Shown piece by piece: positions 24,145-32,028 of a DNA stretch of 64,000 nucleotides. The translations under genes were made by a program, and so were the position numbers. The notes beneath the pieces were generated by a model. The model searched no databases. It saw only the letters and a program-made list of their open reading frames with translations, and was not told where the DNA came from. Where the stretch lies: assembly GCA_965222935.1 (NCBI GenBank), contig CBDCVA010000001.1, forward strand, positions 248,001-312,000. The letters run 5' to 3'. Within the stretch, counting starts at the first letter, position 1; every line of letters begins with the position of its first letter. Origin of the DNA: CBDCVA01 sp965222935 [NCBI: Candidatus Latescibacterota bacterium]. Lineage in GTDB: Bacteria; Latescibacterota; CBDCVA01.

Positions 24145-25722
24145 ATGGTGAGCCCGTCTAGGAGCGTCCTCTGGGCCGACGATGAGGTGGATCTCCTGCG
24201 CGCCCACCTCCTGTTTCTGGGAGAGCGCGGTTACCAGGTTACGCCTGTCACGAACGGTGACGACGCCATCGCGCTGGTCAAGGGCGAGACCTTCGACATC
24301 GTCCTGCTCGATGAGATGATGCCCGGGCGAGACGGCCTCTCCACGCTGGCCGCAATCAAGGAGATCAACCCCAACCTGCCCGTCATCATGCTCACTAAGG
24401 CCGAGGAGGAGTGGCTGATGGACGAGGCCATCGCCCAGCGGATTGACGATTACCTCACCAAGCCCGTCAATCCCAGCCAGATCCTTTCGGCCTGCAAGCG
24501 CCTGCTCGAAACTCGGGAGATCCGCTCCAGCCGTCTCGTCCGCGACTACACCGAGACGTTCAACTCTATCTCAGCCGCGCTCGGCGAGTCGATGTCATGG
24601 CGGGAATGGATCGACATCTACGTGCGACTCACCTTGTCGGAGTTGGAGATTGGACCGTTGCGGGACCCAACTCTAGACGAGTTGCACGCCGGGCAGAGGC
24701 GGGAGGCTGATGCGCTCTTCGGCCGCTTCGTGGAAGCCACTTATCATAGGTGGGTTCATGGAGAAGACAGGCCTCCGCTCTCGATGGACGTCGTGCCGAA
24801 CTACGTGGTTCCTCCCTTGCGCGAGGGACGCCAGGTGGTCCTTTTGGTCCTCGATTGCATGCGGCTGGATGTCTGGCTTGCAATCGAGCCGCTACTAGCC
24901 GACGATTTCGACGTTCGACGAGAATACTACTATGGTATCCTGCCGACAGCCACCCCGTACGCTCGCAACGCTATCTTCGCCGGCCTTTTCCCCGGCGAGA
25001 TCGCCTCGCACTATCCCCAGTACTGGGGATGGAACGCGCGCAGCGAGACGAGTCTGAACCAGTTCGAAAAGGAGCTCTTGGGCTTGCAGCTCCAGCGCCT
25101 GCGTGTCCCGATGGCGGATGGGCCGAAGTACATGAAGATTTCCGACGCTTATGAGGCCAGCGCGGTGGCCGACCGGCTCCCCAGTCTCCGCTCCGCTCCG
25201 CTGGTTGTGCTCGTGTACAATTTTCTCGATCTTCTCGTTCATGGCCGCTCGGAGTCGGACCTCCTCCAGGAGATCGTGCCCGACCAGGCCGCTTTTCGTT
25301 CGCTGGCCCGATCGTGGTTCCTCCACGCGCCGCTGTTCGACATGCTCAAGGGCCTGGCGGACGCCGGCGTGACGGTCATCCTGACCACCGACCACGGTGC
25401 CGTCCTGGGCACACGCGGGACGCTCGTGCGCGGCTCCCGCAGGACGTCCACTAGCCTCCGCTATAAGTACGGCGATAGCCTCCGCTGCGATCCCAGGGGG
25501 GCCATCTACGTCCGCCATCCCGAAGCCTACGGCCTTCCGAGGTTCTCGCCCGCGACCAATTACGTCATCGCCAAGGAGGATTACTATTTCGTCTATCCCA
25601 CGCGGTACCGCGAGTACGAACGTCAGTACCGTAATAGCTTCCAACACGGCGGTGCTTCGCTCGAAGAGATGATCTTGCCCATCGCTACCCTGACAGCCAA
25701 GCGACACCAGCGTGGTCGGTAG
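24145..25722 (+). CDS. porX: response regulator with PglZ/alkaline-phosphatase domain, PorX-like
   Basis: A 525-residue two-domain protein. The receiver domain has the acidic pocket (ADDEVD), phospho-acceptor Asp56 in VLLDEMMPG, Thr84 and Lys106 (YLTKPVNP). The C-terminal part (about 160-525) is a PglZ-type domain with VLLVLDCMRLDVW, YYGILPTATPYARNAIF, VYNFLDLLVHGRSES and ILTTDHGAV, the metal-binding and Thr nucleophile segments of the PorX phosphodiesterase/phosphatase domain. In Porphyromonas, PorX works with PorY to control type IX secretion genes. ATG 24145 and GTG 24148 are both possible starts. The gene ends inside the start of tsaE. Confidence 0.93.
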   Translation: MVSPSRSVLWADDEVDLLRAHLLFLGERGYQVTPVTNGDDAIALVKGETFDIVLLDEMMPGRDGLSTLAAIKEINPNLPVIMLTKAEEEWLMDEAIAQRIDDYLTKPVNPSQILSACKRLLETREIRSSRLVRDYTETFNSISAALGESMSWREWIDIYVRLTLSELEIGPLRDPTLDELHAGQRREADALFGRFVEATYHRWVHGEDRPPLSMDVVPNYVVPPLREGRQVVLLVLDCMRLDVWLAIEPLLADDFDVRREYYYGILPTATPYARNAIFAGLFPGEIASHYPQYWGWNARSETSLNQFEKELLGLQLQRLRVPMADGPKYMKISDAYEASAVADRLPSLRSAPLVVLVYNFLDLLVHGRSESDLLQEIVPDQAAFRSLARSWFLHAPLFDMLKGLADAGVTVILTTDHGAVLGTRGTLVRGSRRTSTSLRYKYGDSLRCDPRGAIYVRHPEAYGLPRFSPATNYVIAKEDYYFVYPTRYREYERQYRNSFQHGGASLEEMILPIATLTAKRHQRGR

Positions 25723-26296
25723 ACGCTCGGAGCCCGATGCCGGTGCACGGGCATCGTTCGCAGGGACGGCGGATCCGCTATCCGAACAGTCGTTCGATGC
25801 TCAGTGGACCTTCTCCACCCATGCGTCCCCGATGACCGAAGCTGTGGGCGAGGCTCTGGGCAGGGCGCTCCGGGGCATGGACGCCATCGTCTGCCTGTGG
25901 GGACCTTTGGGCGCGGGAAAGACGACCTTCACGCGCGGAATCGCGCGGGGGCTGGGCGTTTCGGGCGCGGTGCATAGTCCTTCGTTCGTCCTCGCCCACG
26001 AGCATCATGGCACCACGCCCTTGTGTCACGTGGACCTCTATAGGATCGCGCGGGTCGAAGAGTTGGTCGAGGCTGGCATAGATGCGTGGCTTCACTCCAA
26101 TGGCGTGTGCGCGCTTGAGTGGCCCGAACGCCTGGGGCCCTGGCTTCCGGCCGGGCGCGTGGATGTCCAGCTTGACTTCGTGGGTGCAGAGGTGCGTTCG
26201 GTCATCGTGACCGACCGCGGCGTCGGCCTTTTGCGCTTGTGGCCGGCCGGGATCGACGTGGAGGCTAACGGTGTTCGGACGCACCTTGTGCTCTAG
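25712..26296 (+). CDS. tsaE: tRNA threonylcarbamoyladenosine synthesis ATPase TsaE
   Basis: ATPase needed for t6A modification of tRNA, acting with TsaB, TsaC and TsaD. The Walker A GPLGAGKTT (residues 64-72), TFTRGIARGLG, SPSFVLAHEH, HVDLYRI and LEWPERLG are typical. The family normally starts just before a THASPMTEAVGEALG-like segment, so the first 30 residues from GTG 25712 are an extension; the real start may be downstream, although no better candidate exists. Overlaps porX by 11 bases and the next gene by 26. The tsaD gene lies 4.7 kb downstream. Confidence 0.92.
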   Translation: MVGRRSEPDAGARASFAGTADPLSEQSFDAQWTFSTHASPMTEAVGEALGRALRGMDAIVCLWGPLGAGKTTFTRGIARGLGVSGAVHSPSFVLAHEHHGTTPLCHVDLYRIARVEELVEAGIDAWLHSNGVCALEWPERLGPWLPAGRVDVQLDFVGAEVRSVIVTDRGVGLLRLWPAGIDVEANGVRTHLVL

Positions 26297-27122
26297 ATCG
26301 CGCAGCAGTCGCTGGGAACGGGCGGCCTGGGGTACGTACGCGGCGTTGTGGCTCATCTGCGGCGCCCATCGCGCGGACGCGCAGCCGTTCGACGATGGCC
26401 CGGTCGAGGTGATCCCGGAGCCTCGTATGTTGGTGGATGCACCCACCGCAGGCCTCCTGCCGCGCGGAACGTTCGATGTGGATCTTCGCTTTTTCGGTGA
26501 TGGAGGCGTCGTCGGCACCATCGGCGTCGGCATCACCCATCGGCTGATGATCGGGACATCTTACGGTGGAATCGGGCTCATGGGTGCGGATGATCCCGAC
26601 TGGTATCCTCGCGCCGAGGTGAACATCAAGTTCCGTCTGGTTCAGGAAACCGACAGCTTTCCCGCAGTGGTTTTGGGGTTCGACTCACAGGGCTATGGGC
26701 GCTTCCGCCGCCACAGGTTCGTTGAGGACATCCGCCTGCGCGTCAACCGGTATGAGGTCAAATCAAAAGGCTTTTATAGCGTTTTGAGCAAGAGCTATGC
26801 GGCCGCTGGAGGCGGCGGCTTTCATCTCGGCGCCAACCGCAGTCTCGAAGACGACGACGGCGAGTCCGGCATCACGATCTTCGTCGGCCTGGACAAGGCG
26901 CTCAGAGACGAGATCAGCCTCGTCTTGGACTACGATTTTCAGCTCAACGACGATAGTCAGCATGCCCTGGGATCGGGCGATGGCTTCCTCAACTTGGGCG
27001 TGCGCTGGGAAATCAACCGCCGCTTTACCGTCGAGGTGGACCTGAAGGACGTCGTTCAGGGCACCGACGAAGGTATTAACCCGCGGCGGGAACTGCGCTT
27101 GGTCTACCTGGATACGTTCTGA
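26271..27122 (+). CDS. predicted outer-membrane beta-barrel protein
   Basis: I do not recognise a named family. The 283-residue product has a signal peptide (hydrophobic run ending CGAHRADAQP, cleavage near ADA-QP), and the rest shows alternating hydrophobic/charged strands with Gly-rich turns (GVGITHRLMIGTSYGG, YPRAEVNIKFRLV, VVLGFDSQGYG). The last strand ends in an aromatic residue (LRLVYLDTF), the usual signature of an outer-membrane barrel. GTG 26271 is preceded by GGAGG (26260-26264) at an ideal distance, although it lies inside tsaE. It starts a group of three exported-protein genes. Confidence 0.75.
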   Translation: MFGRTLCSRSRSSRWERAAWGTYAALWLICGAHRADAQPFDDGPVEVIPEPRMLVDAPTAGLLPRGTFDVDLRFFGDGGVVGTIGVGITHRLMIGTSYGGIGLMGADDPDWYPRAEVNIKFRLVQETDSFPAVVLGFDSQGYGRFRRHRFVEDIRLRVNRYEVKSKGFYSVLSKSYAAAGGGGFHLGANRSLEDDDGESGITIFVGLDKALRDEISLVLDYDFQLNDDSQHALGSGDGFLNLGVRWEINRRFTVEVDLKDVVQGTDEGINPRRELRLVYLDTF

Positions 27123-27213
27123 TTCCCGGTGAAAGGCTTGCGAAGTTCTCGATCTGGAACCATCTTCTCATGGCGACTTGGTGGGCTCTGTTTCTGAATT
27201 TGGGCGTGGTTTC

Positions 27214-27945
27214 ATGCGGAACGTAACCGTAGTTCTGGTCTTGGCCGGTTGTCTTGGGGGCTGCTACACCATGCTTCGTCACCCCTCGGCCTCTCGACCC
27301 AAAGAGGCGGCTGACGCGGTGGCCCTCGTGGCGCCGTCGGAAGCATCGGTACCCGTTACCCGTCAGGACCGTTGCGCCGAGTGCCATACGCGCGGAATTC
27401 CGCCCAAGCCGACCTTCACCGCCTCGCACGAGGCCGTCGGGACTGCGTCGGAGTTGTGGGACGAGCACGACGATGTGGACCTTTACGACTACGACCCCTT
27501 CTTCGTCCGGCAGCCCTTTTACTATGACACTTACCGCGGCTATTACGGCTCCGGGCTCGGCCGCTTCTACGCCACGCCCTGGTGGCTGATGAGTCCGACC
27601 AGCGGTCGCACGCGATCTCGAGAGGGGGACGCTGGGGTACAGAACCCCCCGTCGCAAGGCGTGGCAGCACCCGCACCGGTCGAGGAGGAAAGCTCCGAAC
27701 CGGACCCGACACCCAGGCGGCGTACCAGCACACGCGAGCGATTCGGCCTTGGGACGACCCAGAAGGCGTGGCCGCTTCCTAACAAAGCCGTCAAGAGTGG
27801 AGACGCCTCCACCGCTCAGCGCAGTCAGCCCCCCTCGGAAACCGTGCAGCAGCGCGGTGCCGTTGAGCCCTCCACTTCTGTTTCTGTCAAGCCCAAGCCC
27901 CCAACCAAGCAACGACGTCCGACCGCCCGCAAGCGCCTGCGTTGA
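27214..27945 (+). CDS. putative lipoprotein with a single CxxCH motif
   Basis: Unrecognised protein of 243 residues. The leader has a lipobox LAGC at Cys13 (or LGGC at Cys17), so the protein is probably lipid-anchored. CAECH (Cys54-His58) follows soon after and is a covalent-heme or metal-site pattern. Then comes a Tyr/Asp-rich stretch (DDVDLYDYDPFF, YYDTYRGYYGSG) and a long low-complexity tail rich in Pro, Ser, Arg and Lys that looks disordered. ATG 27214 is chosen because the earlier in-frame start (27178) lacks a signal. The stop overlaps the next gene by 4 bases (TTGA). A single CxxCH cannot prove a cytochrome. Confidence 0.7.
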   Translation: MRNVTVVLVLAGCLGGCYTMLRHPSASRPKEAADAVALVAPSEASVPVTRQDRCAECHTRGIPPKPTFTASHEAVGTASELWDEHDDVDLYDYDPFFVRQPFYYDTYRGYYGSGLGRFYATPWWLMSPTSGRTRSREGDAGVQNPPSQGVAAPAPVEEESSEPDPTPRRRTSTRERFGLGTTQKAWPLPNKAVKSGDASTAQRSQPPSETVQQRGAVEPSTSVSVKPKPPTKQRRPTARKRLR

Positions 27946-29255
27946 GGCTCCCGCGCCTCCCTATCCTCGCGGCCGCGCTCATTGCGAGCGTGGCTGAGCC
28001 GCGCGCGCAGGAGGTCACCATCGATCATTTCATCGGCCTTGGCGCCGGTGCGATGGGCATGGGTGCCGCTTTCAACGCGGTTGCAGATGACGGTACGGCC
28101 CTTTTCTGGAATCCGGCTGGCCTCGGACAGATTCGCCGCATCGAGCTGGGCCTGAGCCTCGCTCGCCCCTCCCGCTCCACCGACGCGACGTTACGGAGCG
28201 CCTCTTTCGGACCCACAACCACCGGAGCCTCCGTCGCGCGGCTGCGCTTCTCTCGGCTGGCGCTCGCCGTGCCCGTCCCGACCTATCGCGGGAGCCTCGT
28301 CTTCGCTGCGGGTTTCCATCGCATTCAGGTTTTCGACGGACTGCTGCGGGTCCGCGGCTTCTCGGACGCCGAGGAGCTCGGGATTTGGGGCGACATCGAC
28401 GAGCGCGGCGCGCTGGGTATGTTCTCGTTGGGGGGCGCTGTCCAGGTGACGCCTCACATCATGCTTGGCTCATCGCTCAACGTGTGGCGAGGAGACTACG
28501 CCTTGCGTGGCCGGGACATCCGGGTCGATAGTCTCGATAGGCGCCCCGAGTTCGCGAGCGACTATGGCCGTCTCTTCGTGGACGACCGTTATTGGGGGCC
28601 GAACGCGACGCTGGGGCTTCTGGCCGCACCTGGCGGCGGCGTCCGACTCGGACTTCGGCTGGCGACGCCGTTCGCCCTGCGCGTGACGGAACACTTCGCC
28701 GATGAAATCGTCGAAGAACCAGAAGCGGTCGTCACGCCGGGTGTCTTCGCTTTCAAACCCGATCCACAGCGGACACGGGTTCGCTATAAGGTCCACTTGC
28801 CCTTTCGGTTCGGCGTCGGAGTTGCGTGGACGTGGGCAGACCTGCTCTTGGCCGCGGACGCGACCTATGTCGACTGGCGCGAGGCTGAGTACAGCATGCC
28901 CGAGCTGTTTGGGATCGACAACAGCTTTTTTCGGACCGAGTATCGCGACGTCTGGTCAACACACCTCGGCGCGCAGTATCGGATCCCGCGCTCGACCCTC
29001 CGGCTGCGCGCGGGGTTCTACACCGATCCCTTGCCCTTCGTAGGGCGCCGCCCGCCCATTCAGGGTGAGGACGACCCTCGTGTCGAGGCCGAGCGCGATC
29101 GGCGCTTTTTCACCTTCGGCGCGGGTGCTGTCTTCGAAGGCGCCCTGGCGGTGGATGTGGCGTGGGTCCGTGGCCATCTCACCCGCCGCGAGGGCAATCT
29201 GTTGGAGGAGGTGAGCTTAGGACGGCTCTTCCTGGAGACCAGCTATCGATATTAA
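27942..29255 (+). CDS. PorV/FadL-like outer-membrane barrel protein
   Basis: A 437-residue exported barrel. After a signal peptide ending near EPRAQ the mature part opens GLGAGAMGMGAAFNAVADDGTALFWNPAGLGQI in pieces (GMGAAFNAVADDGTALFWNP), the signature shared by PorV/PorQ, UPF0164 and FadL/OMPP1-type proteins. The rest alternates beta strands and turns and ends in an aromatic strand (FLETSYRY). In type IX secretion, PorV shuttles cargo; whether this is a true PorV cannot be told here. It starts at TTG 27942 overlapping the lipoprotein stop. Confidence 0.8.
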   Translation: MRLPRLPILAAALIASVAEPRAQEVTIDHFIGLGAGAMGMGAAFNAVADDGTALFWNPAGLGQIRRIELGLSLARPSRSTDATLRSASFGPTTTGASVARLRFSRLALAVPVPTYRGSLVFAAGFHRIQVFDGLLRVRGFSDAEELGIWGDIDERGALGMFSLGGAVQVTPHIMLGSSLNVWRGDYALRGRDIRVDSLDRRPEFASDYGRLFVDDRYWGPNATLGLLAAPGGGVRLGLRLATPFALRVTEHFADEIVEEPEAVVTPGVFAFKPDPQRTRVRYKVHLPFRFGVGVAWTWADLLLAADATYVDWREAEYSMPELFGIDNSFFRTEYRDVWSTHLGAQYRIPRSTLRLRAGFYTDPLPFVGRRPPIQGEDDPRVEAERDRRFFTFGAGAVFEGALAVDVAWVRGHLTRREGNLLEEVSLGRLFLETSYRY

Positions 29256-29284
29256 GCGGTGAGGCGCCGAAGGAAACCTCGCCC

Positions 29285-30004
29285 TTGCGTCCGTACGTCC
29301 ACCTCTGGGACCTCACGCTCCCGGAGGCACGGACCCTCCAGGAGCAACTGTCAGCGAGCGTGGTTGAGCGTGACGTGGTGGGCTCCATCCGGTACGTTGC
29401 CGGCTTCGACGTTGCGGTCTCGCGAGCGCTAGATGCCATCTTCGGCGCTGTGGTGGTCTGTGCGGCGGGGACGATGCGCCCACTCGAGAAGGCGGTCTTC
29501 CAGATGCACCCGTCTTTCCCGTACGTCCCTGGTTTTCTCTCGTTCCGTGAGAGCCCGGTTCTCCTCAGGGCCTTCGAGCGGCTGCGACTTCGCCCCGACG
29601 TCTCCGTGGTTGACGGGCACGGCCGCGCCCATCCTCGTAGGCTGGGCATCGCGTCTCACCTGGGCCTGGCTCTGGGCATCCCGACCGTGGGATGCGCCAA
29701 GAAGCGCCTATGTGGCAGCTATGATGAGCCGGCGCTCCAGCGCGGCGCCGCATCGCCCCTGGTCCTCGACGACGAGGAGATCGGGCGCGTGGTCCGCACG
29801 CGGGAGGGCGTCAAACCGGTGTTCGTGTCGGTGGGGCACGGCGTGAACCTTGACACCGCTGCGCGCCTGGTGCTGTCCTGGGCTCGTGGGCGCCGCCTGC
29901 CGGAGCCCCAGCGGCTGGCTCATCTGACGTGTACCGAGGCGCGCCGCATGGCTGAAGCAGAGGGCTCGCGGGATCCGTCTTTTATCGACGATACGGCGGC
30001 GTAA
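29285..30004 (+). CDS. nfi: endonuclease V
   Basis: Repairs deaminated bases by cutting DNA near inosine. Catalytic and family motifs are present: AGFDVAVS with the first catalytic Asp, VDGHGRAHPRRLGIASHLGL with the second, PTVGCAKKRLCG, and VFVSVGHGVNLDTAARLVL. The frame is open back to 29162 inside the preceding barrel gene. TTG 29285 gives a start just before the conserved WDLTLPEA segment, preceded by AAGGA at some distance. The family assignment is firm; the start is not. Confidence 0.9.
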   Translation: MRPYVHLWDLTLPEARTLQEQLSASVVERDVVGSIRYVAGFDVAVSRALDAIFGAVVVCAAGTMRPLEKAVFQMHPSFPYVPGFLSFRESPVLLRAFERLRLRPDVSVVDGHGRAHPRRLGIASHLGLALGIPTVGCAKKRLCGSYDEPALQRGAASPLVLDDEEIGRVVRTREGVKPVFVSVGHGVNLDTAARLVLSWARGRRLPEPQRLAHLTCTEARRMAEAEGSRDPSFIDDTAA

Positions 30005-30010
30005 GGGAGC

Positions 30011-30955
30011 ATGGTGATGGCTTGGAACCCATCCACAGTAGGACGGGTGATGCGCGCCCTGGGCGGTCGTCTTCTGGTGTTCGCCCTTGCGGCGCTCCTT
30101 TGGTTCCATGTGATCACCGACGAAGGCCATGAGTTGCTCGTCTCGCTGCCGTTATCGCTGACCGGATTGCCCGAGGGGTACGTCGTGGCAAATCCCCTGC
30201 CGAGCGAAGTGGAAGTCCGTGTGGCGGGTAGCGGTAAGGCCCTTCTGCGGCTGCGCTACTTTGTGGATGGCAGCGTGAAGGTCCGTCTGAGGAACACCGA
30301 AGTCGGACGCCATACCCTCGAGATCGCCCGCGAGGCCGTCGACATCGACCCCGGCATCACCGTTCTGGAGATTGTCCGACCGAGGGTCCTGGATGTGGAA
30401 ACCGACCGCTCCGCCCAGGCGCGGCTTCCGGTGCGACCGGCTGTAGTGGCGACGGTGGCCACCGGCTACACGCTGGTCGGCGGCTTGCAGGTCGAGCCGG
30501 AAAGCCTCGCTGTGTATGGCCCGTCGCGTCTCATCAGCCAGTTGACGGAGGTTCGCACCGAGTCGCTGCGTGTCAGCGACGCCGCGGAACGGATCGGCGT
30601 CGAGATTGCCGTGGACGGACCGGAGGGAGTACCCTTGCGGTTCGAGCCCGACCGCGTGACCGTCTCGGCCGACGTGCAGCCCATCGGGGAGCACAAGATC
30701 GCGGGTATTCCCGTGAGGCTGCGGGGCTTCCCCAGAGGACTCGAGTTACGGGCCGAGCCGCCGGCTCTGAACCTGCACGTCGCTGCCGGTGCCGGGGTCC
30801 TGATCAACCTCAACGCCGAAGATTTTGCAGCTTACATTGACTACGATGATTACCAGCGGGCAGGTACTTTGACGGTGCCCGCCCGGATCTCCGTTCCACC
30901 GGAGGTCCTGTGGTTCGAGCCCGAACCGAAGGTGTTCACGCTCGTTGAGGGTTGA
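30011..30955 (+). CDS. YbbR-repeat membrane-anchored protein
   Basis: A 314-residue protein with one N-terminal membrane helix (LLVFALAALLWFHVI) and three YbbR-like beta domains (about residues 45-130, 140-230 and 235-314), each with the spacing of strands seen in YbbR (LPEGYVVANPLPSEVEVRVAG; GYTLVGGLQVEPESLAVYG). In other bacteria YbbR activates the diadenylate cyclase CdaA encoded next to it. No cyclase gene is here; the neighbours are nfi and tsaD. ATG 30011 or ATG 30017 may be the start. Confidence 0.85.
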   Translation: MVMAWNPSTVGRVMRALGGRLLVFALAALLWFHVITDEGHELLVSLPLSLTGLPEGYVVANPLPSEVEVRVAGSGKALLRLRYFVDGSVKVRLRNTEVGRHTLEIAREAVDIDPGITVLEIVRPRVLDVETDRSAQARLPVRPAVVATVATGYTLVGGLQVEPESLAVYGPSRLISQLTEVRTESLRVSDAAERIGVEIAVDGPEGVPLRFEPDRVTVSADVQPIGEHKIAGIPVRLRGFPRGLELRAEPPALNLHVAAGAGVLINLNAEDFAAYIDYDDYQRAGTLTVPARISVPPEVLWFEPEPKVFTLVEG

Positions 30956-30981
30956 GGTCTCAAGGCGGAGGCGTCAGGGCT

Positions 30982-32028
30982 TTGACGGATAGCGCATGGG
31001 ATGGGCCCATCCTCGGGATCGAAACCTCCTGCGACGAGACGGCTGCGGCGGTCGTAGAGGGCGGGCGCGTCCTCTCCAATGTGGTTCACAGCCAGTTCGA
31101 GCACGCCGAATTCGGCGGTGTGGTCCCCGAGCTCGCCTCGCGCGCCCACCTCCGGAAGATGCTGCCCGTGGTCCGTCGCGCCTTGGCCGAAGCGGCCCTA
31201 GGACCCGAAGTGCTGACGGGCGTGGCGGCGACGTATGGGCCCGGCTTGGTGGGGGCGCTTTTGGTTGGCCTTAACTTCGCGAAGAGCTTCGCCATGGCTC
31301 TGGGCCGCCCGTTCATCGGAGTTGACCACATGGAAGCGCACCTCTTCGGGGCACTCGGCGGGGCGCACGACGATCCGTTGCCTGCGGTGGCCCTGCTCGT
31401 CTCCGGGGGCCACACTGAGCTCCTCCACGTGCGCGCGCTGGGTGACTACGTTCTGCTCGGTCGCACACGGGACGATGCCGTCGGAGAGGCGTTCGACAAG
31501 GTCGCTATCTTACTCGGGCTCGGCTATCCGGGCGGGCCAGCGATCGAGCGCGCCGCTAGTGAGGCCGTGGATATCGCCCCCATGCCGCGCCCGTGGCTTC
31601 CCCAAAGCCCCTTCGAGTTCAGCTTCGCCGGTCTCAAGACTGCCGCGGCGTTGTGGGCCCGCGAGCACGCCCAGGACTCAGACCGCGATGGTGCTGGCGC
31701 CCTGGCTGCGGGCTTCCAGGCCGCATGCGTTGAGGTACTGGTGGGGAAGACCATCCGCGCGGTTGAGGAGACCCGAGCGCCTTCAATCATTGCGGCCGGG
31801 GGCGTCGCGGCCAACCGAGCGCTACGGCATGCCCTGGGAAAGGCGGTCGAGGAGCGCAAGCTTCGTCTCATCCTGCCTCCTCGGGATCTGTGCACCGACA
31901 ATGCGGCGATGGTCGCGCTGGCCGGTGCGTTCCACCTTGCGCGTGGCGAGCGCTCGCCCCTCGATCTTGACGCAGACCCTGCGCTGATGCTGGGCGCATC
32001 ACAGGTGCCCGCTTTGGCATCGTCATGA
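30982..32028 (+). CDS. tsaD: tRNA threonylcarbamoyladenosine transferase TsaD
   Basis: Transfers the threonylcarbamoyl group to A37 of tRNA. The metal-binding motif of the family is clear: ILGIETSCDETAAAVV at the start, HLRKMLPVVRRAL, VDHMEAHLFG, VSGGHTELL, GEAFDKVA, GYPGGPAIE and CTDNAAMVALAG. TTG 30982 is preceded by GGAGG (30967-30971) and gives the normal N-terminus; TTG 30952 is an alternative overlapping the YbbR stop. The 3' end overlaps the next gene by 4 bases. Confidence 0.96.
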   Translation: MTDSAWDGPILGIETSCDETAAAVVEGGRVLSNVVHSQFEHAEFGGVVPELASRAHLRKMLPVVRRALAEAALGPEVLTGVAATYGPGLVGALLVGLNFAKSFAMALGRPFIGVDHMEAHLFGALGGAHDDPLPAVALLVSGGHTELLHVRALGDYVLLGRTRDDAVGEAFDKVAILLGLGYPGGPAIERAASEAVDIAPMPRPWLPQSPFEFSFAGLKTAAALWAREHAQDSDRDGAGALAAGFQAACVEVLVGKTIRAVEETRAPSIIAAGGVAANRALRHALGKAVEERKLRLILPPRDLCTDNAAMVALAGAFHLARGERSPLDLDADPALMLGASQVPALASS

